From assembly GCF_029167625.1 (NCBI RefSeq), contig NZ_CP119145.1:62001-126000 (forward strand): 64,000 nucleotides of DNA, in the 5' to 3' direction. This document shows, one piece after another, positions 60,936-64,000 of the stretch. Every line of letters begins with the position of its first letter. Position 1 is the stretch's first letter. The position numbers and the translations under genes are program-made. This DNA comes from Streptomyces sp. AM 4-1-1. Lineage in GTDB: Bacteria; Actinomycetota; Actinomycetes; Streptomycetales; Streptomycetaceae. The notes beneath the pieces are model-generated. The model was not told where the DNA came from. It did no database searches and saw nothing but the letters and a program-made list of their open reading frames with translations.

Positions 60936-62282
60936 TCACCAGGCGACCGGCAGCGCGTGCACCCCGTAGAAGCCCATGTCCTCGCCCAGCGGCACCCTCG
61001 ACGGCGGCACGGCGAGCCTCAGCCCGGGGAAGCGGGCGAAGAGCGCGGGGAAGGCGATCCGCATCTCGGTACGGGCCAGGTGCTGGCCGATGCACTGGTG
61101 CGCTCCGTGGCCGAAGGCCAGGTGTCCGGAGGCGGAGCGGGTGACGTCGAGACGATCGGGGTCCTCGAAACGGGCCGGGTCGCGGTTCGCCGCGGACAGC
61201 GACACGGTCACGGACTCCCCGGCGCGCAGGAGGCGGCCGGCGATCTCGATGTCCTCCAACGGGGAGCGGGGCACACCGAAGTGGAAGATGGTCAGGTAGC
61301 GCAGGAGTTCCTCGACGGCGCCGGCGGCCAGGGACGGGTCGGCCGTCAGGCGGGCGAGCTGGTCGGGGTGGGACAACAGCGCGAACACGCCCAGTCCGAG
61401 GGAGCCCGCCGTCGTCTCGTGGCCCGCCGACAGCAGCAGGGCGCCCACACCGGCGATCTCGGCCGTCGACAGCTCACCCCCTTGGGCCAGTTCGCTCAGC
61501 AGGTCGTCGCCGGGACTGCGGCGTCGGTGTCCGGCCAGCTCCGTGAGGAAGGCGTCCAGCTCCTCCATCGCGGTGGAAGCCTGTTCCGCCGTGGCGTCGA
61601 GCTCGAAGAGGATGGCGCTGTTGCGCTGGAAACCGGCGCGTTCGGCGTAGGGGACGCCCAGCAGTTCACAGATCACGAGCGAGGGGACGGGCAACGCGAA
61701 CTGCTCGATCAGGTCGGCGTGTTCGCCGAGGGCGGCCATGGCGTCCAGCCGCTCCTCCACGATGCGCTCGACGCGGGGCGTCAGCGCGCGGGTGCGGCGG
61801 GCCGTGAACCAGCCCATCAGACGCCGGCGCAGCCGGGTGTGGTGCGGCGCGTCCATGTCGACCAGCCAGCCCGGCAGGGCGGGACTGCCGTAGAAGGGGT
61901 CCGTTCCGGGACGGGTCACCGGCACCCGTTTCAGTTCCGAGCGGGCGCTGAAGCGGGGGTCGGCGAGGACCTGGCGGGCCAGTTCGTGGCCCGTGACCAG
62001 CCAGCCGACGTGCCCGTCGGGGTAGCGCAGGCGGGTGAGGGGTCCCTGGTCGCGCGCGGCCATGAGTTCGGGGGGCGGGTCGAAGGGGCGGCGGCGGTCG
62101 CGGGCCGTCGGGTGCGTGGGCACGTCGCCGCGCCCCGGGCCGCCGTGGGTCGCGGGGCAGCCCTGCTTCTCGCGTCCGCTCGGCGCCGCTGGGCGGGGAC
62201 ATGCCTCGGGGCCGCTTCGAGCCTCGGGGCCGTCCTGTTCCGGGCGGGCGGGCGGTGGTACGGGAACGCTCCGCTCGTTCAT
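60936..62282 (-). CDS. Cytochrome P450 (CYP105-like)
   Basis: 448 residues from an ATG overlapping the aminotransferase stop (ATGA). Landmarks: helix C MDAPHHTRLRRRLMGWF, I-helix oxygen-binding GALLLSAGHETTAGSLGLGV, ExxR in VEELLRYLTIFHFGVPRSPL region, and heme loop HLAFGHGAHQCIGQHLARTE with the Cys ligand. The N-terminal ~60 residues are Pro/Arg-rich and unlike the usual start, so a later start is possible. It needs a ferredoxin partner, not seen here. Probable hydroxylation or coupling step on the cluster product. Confidence 0.9.
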   Translation of the reverse strand: MNERSVPVPPPARPEQDGPEARSGPEACPRPAAPSGREKQGCPATHGGPGRGDVPTHPTARDRRRPFDPPPELMAARDQGPLTRLRYPDGHVGWLVTGHELARQVLADPRFSARSELKRVPVTRPGTDPFYGSPALPGWLVDMDAPHHTRLRRRLMGWFTARRTRALTPRVERIVEERLDAMAALGEHADLIEQFALPVPSLVICELLGVPYAERAGFQRNSAILFELDATAEQASTAMEELDAFLTELAGHRRRSPGDDLLSELAQGGELSTAEIAGVGALLLSAGHETTAGSLGLGVFALLSHPDQLARLTADPSLAAGAVEELLRYLTIFHFGVPRSPLEDIEIAGRLLRAGESVTVSLSAANRDPARFEDPDRLDVTRSASGHLAFGHGAHQCIGQHLARTEMRIAFPALFARFPGLRLAVPPSRVPLGEDMGFYGVHALPVAW

Positions 62283-63637
62283 CGCCGGACGCCTTCCTCG
62301 AAAGCCGGGGTGCCGGTTCCCGGCCGGCCCTGTGCCCGCGCCCGCAGGAAGGCGACGAGGCGGCGGACGCCTTCGTCGATCCGGTCCGGGTCCAGGTAAC
62401 TGCACGACAACCGCAGGCTGTGGGTGCCTCCGCCGCCCGGGTGGAAGGGGGCCATCGGCGTCCACAGCACCCCGTACTCGGCCGCGGCCACCTCCAGCAG
62501 TGCCTCGTCCGCCGGGACGGGCAGCCGCATGAGGACGAAGAAGCCGCCGCCGGGACGGTTCCACCGCACCCCCTCCGGCAGGCCGTCGGCGCTCTCGCGC
62601 TCCAGTGCCCGCAGCAGGTGGGTGAGGTTGCGCCGGTAGAGCGCGGACCGCGTCCGGATCGGTTCGGCGAGCGAGCCGCCGTGTTCCAGCAGCATGCCCG
62701 CGATCAGTGCCTGGCAGACCGGGGAGGTGTTGACGGTGACGGCGGTCTTCAGGCGTGCCAGTTCGGCGGCGAGCGGTACGACGCCGCCAGCGGTGCGCAC
62801 GCTCTGGTCGGCGACGACGTAGCCGACGCGGGCCCCGGGGAAGCACACCTTGGCGAAGGTGCCGATGTGGACCACCCGCCGGGTGGTGTCCAGTGCCTTG
62901 AGGGCGGGCAGTTCGGTGCCGGGTACGGCCGTGAAGCCGTACGCGTTGTCCTCCAGGACCAGGAAGTCCTCCCGCTCGGCGAGAGCCAGCAGCCGCAGGC
63001 GCCGGCCGCGTTCCATGCGTGAGCCGCTGGGATTGGCGTAGTCCGGCGCGACGTAGCAGGCACGGATGCGGCGGCCGGTGCGGCGGGCCGCCCGGCAGGC
63101 CTCGGCCAGCGCGTCGACGTCGAGGCCGTCACGGTCCTCGGGGACGGGGACGACCCCGGCGCCGAGGAGGGCGGCGGCGCTGGTGATGCCCACGAAGCAG
63201 GGTTCCGCGACGGCCAGGAGGTCCCGTTCGGTGGCGATGAGGGCCCGCACCGTCAGGAACATCGCCTCCTGGGCGCCGACGGTGATCACCAGACTGTCCG
63301 GATCGGCGTCGATGCCCTGGTCGCGGCGCAGCGCCTCGGCCACGACGGTGTTGACGATGCCCCGCGCGGGCCCGTACTCGTAGAGCAGCCGGGCCGCTGT
63401 CTCGCGGGTGCTGCCGGGGGCGGCGGCCACGTGGGAGACGAAGCGGTCCAGGTAGCGGGTGGTGTCCAGTTCGGCGTACGGGTCGGGGTGGGGAGCGCCC
63501 GGGGCGAAGGAGACGGCATCCGGGTAGCGGCTCATGATCTCGTTGAGGAAGCCGATCGACTCCAGCACCGGGTCCTGGAGCGAGGCATGCAGGGCTTCCC
63601 GGTCGAGGAGGGCCGTACGGGGGCTCGTGCCGCTCAT
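62279..63637 (-). CDS. PLP-dependent aminotransferase, HpgT-like
   Basis: 452 residues, class I/II fold. EIMSRYPDAVSFAPGAPHPD, LLYEYGPARGIVNTVVAEAL and VITVGAQEAMFLTVRALIA open the protein. The PLP lysine is in VVHIGTFAKVCFPGARVGYV, and RLSCSYLDPDRIDEGVRRL carries the carboxylate-binding Arg. The opening segments resemble the aminotransferase that makes hydroxyphenylglycine or dihydroxyphenylglycine (HpgT/Pgat) in glycopeptide clusters. It overlaps both neighbours by ATGA. The substrate call is tentative. Confidence 0.78.
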   Translation of the reverse strand: MSGTSPRTALLDREALHASLQDPVLESIGFLNEIMSRYPDAVSFAPGAPHPDPYAELDTTRYLDRFVSHVAAAPGSTRETAARLLYEYGPARGIVNTVVAEALRRDQGIDADPDSLVITVGAQEAMFLTVRALIATERDLLAVAEPCFVGITSAAALLGAGVVPVPEDRDGLDVDALAEACRAARRTGRRIRACYVAPDYANPSGSRMERGRRLRLLALAEREDFLVLEDNAYGFTAVPGTELPALKALDTTRRVVHIGTFAKVCFPGARVGYVVADQSVRTAGGVVPLAAELARLKTAVTVNTSPVCQALIAGMLLEHGGSLAEPIRTRSALYRRNLTHLLRALERESADGLPEGVRWNRPGGGFFVLMRLPVPADEALLEVAAAEYGVLWTPMAPFHPGGGGTHSLRLSCSYLDPDRIDEGVRRLVAFLRARAQGRPGTGTPAFEEGVRR

Positions 63638-64000
63638 CCGGGTGCCCCCTCGACCGCGGTGGGCCCGGCGGTGCTCCGGGAGCGGGCCCAGTGCCGTTCG
63701 GCCTTGGCCAGCACGTCGGGACTGTGGATGCGGCGGGCCTGGACGACGGCGAACTCCGCCAGGTAGCCGCGCAGGAGGTCCAGGGGTTCCTCGGCGTGGA
63801 TCAGCATGGCGCGGTTGGCGGCCACGGCCGGGCCCGCCAGGTCGTGTACGGCGCGCTCCGCGGCCTCGTCGAGACCCGCGGTCGGCACGACCTCGTCGAC
63901 CAGCAGGGCCGCGGCGGGCTCGTCGGTGTGAATCCGGCGGCCGGAGAGGATGATCTGGCGGGCCGTCCGGGCCCCGGTCAGCCGGGTGAGCCGGAGGTTG
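63634..64000 (-). CDS. Enoyl-CoA hydratase/isomerase family, C-terminal part (runs off window)
   Basis: The last ~121 residues of a minus-strand gene whose start lies beyond the right edge. NLRLTRLTGARTARQIILSG, RRIHTDEPAAALLVDEVVPT and AVAANRAMLIHAEEPLDLLR are the C-terminal half of the crotonase fold. The tail AVVQARRIHSPDVLAKAERH resembles DpgD/DpgB-type crotonases of dihydroxyphenylglycine synthesis more than beta-oxidation enzymes. Its stop overlaps the aminotransferase start by ATGA, so both belong to one operon with the P450. Confidence 0.7.
   Translation of the reverse strand, partial: NLRLTRLTGARTARQIILSGRRIHTDEPAAALLVDEVVPTAGLDEAAERAVHDLAGPAVAANRAMLIHAEEPLDLLRGYLAEFAVVQARRIHSPDVLAKAERHWARSRSTAGPTAVEGAPG

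Overview
The window looks like a Streptomyces chromosome segment, or one from a close relative. G+C is very high, GTG and TTG starts are common, ATGA/GTGA gene overlaps are frequent, and most gene families are typical of streptomycetes (DUF574-type methyltransferase, DUF5959, LLM flavin oxidoreductase, NarL two-component systems, CYP105-like P450). It is an accessory region: insertion sequences, integrase debris and many frameshifted or truncated genes lie between intact biosynthetic operons.

Region 1 (1-16.6 kb) is a broken RiPP (class I lanthipeptide, FxLD-type) locus. At the left edge are the end of a LanB dehydratase, a LanC cyclase, a stand-alone thiopeptide-type maturation protein and a helical protein of unknown role, all overlapping or tightly spaced. 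Downstream come an ABC-transporter stub and a cupin. The other half, at 11.2-16.5 kb, holds an MFS stub and a methyltransferase-NUDIX-isoaspartate-type methyltransferase reading frame, cut by an intact IS21-family element. Between the halves, two copies of the same IS630-family end bracket a visibly AT-richer island. The island carries two paralogous genes whose C-terminal halves resemble aerolysin-type beta-pore-forming proteins.

Region 2 (16.7-30.7 kb) is largely intact. A regulator/GNAT pair is followed by NUDIX, PIG-L deacetylase and hexapeptide acyltransferase genes. A compact six-gene minus-strand operon follows (sugar-kinase-like, acyl-CoA-dehydrogenase-like, adenylate-forming ligase, HAD, epimerase, aldo-keto reductase). 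A TrpD-like phosphoribosyltransferase is divergent from it, and an NDP-kinase-like protein closes the set. Direct repeats of CGTGAA lie both upstream of the regulator and upstream of the NDP-kinase-like gene, suggesting one regulon. The chemistry suggests an uncharacterised small-molecule pathway.

Region 3 (30.7-39.3 kb) is mixed. It holds a decayed NUDIX/DUF6624 unit, a scrambled copy of a zinc-ribbon/recombinase gene, a DUF574 methyltransferase, a DUF5959 protein, a small hydrophilic peptide gene in front of a frameshifted isoaspartate-type methyltransferase, a decayed second copy of the NDP-kinase-like gene, and a complete ISL3-family element.

Region 4 (39.4-44.7 kb) is a response regulator, a histidine kinase, an ABC ATPase and an FtsX-type permease. 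Region 5 (45-53 kb) holds convergent integrase remnants, a GNAT gene, a zinc-ribbon/recombinase pseudogene and truncated catabolic genes around one intact LLM oxidoreductase. Region 6 (53.1-55.4 kb) has a GNAT gene and an ArsR-type regulator divergent from two small membrane proteins, with a perfect palindrome just before the regulator. Region 7 (56.2 kb to the end) is the edge of another biosynthetic cluster: O-methyltransferase and heterodimeric ABC exporter on the plus strand, then P450, HpgT-like aminotransferase and enoyl-CoA hydratase on the minus strand, compatible with an arylglycine-containing product.

No rRNA, tRNA or CRISPR array was seen. All family names come from reading the protein sequences by eye, not from searches.
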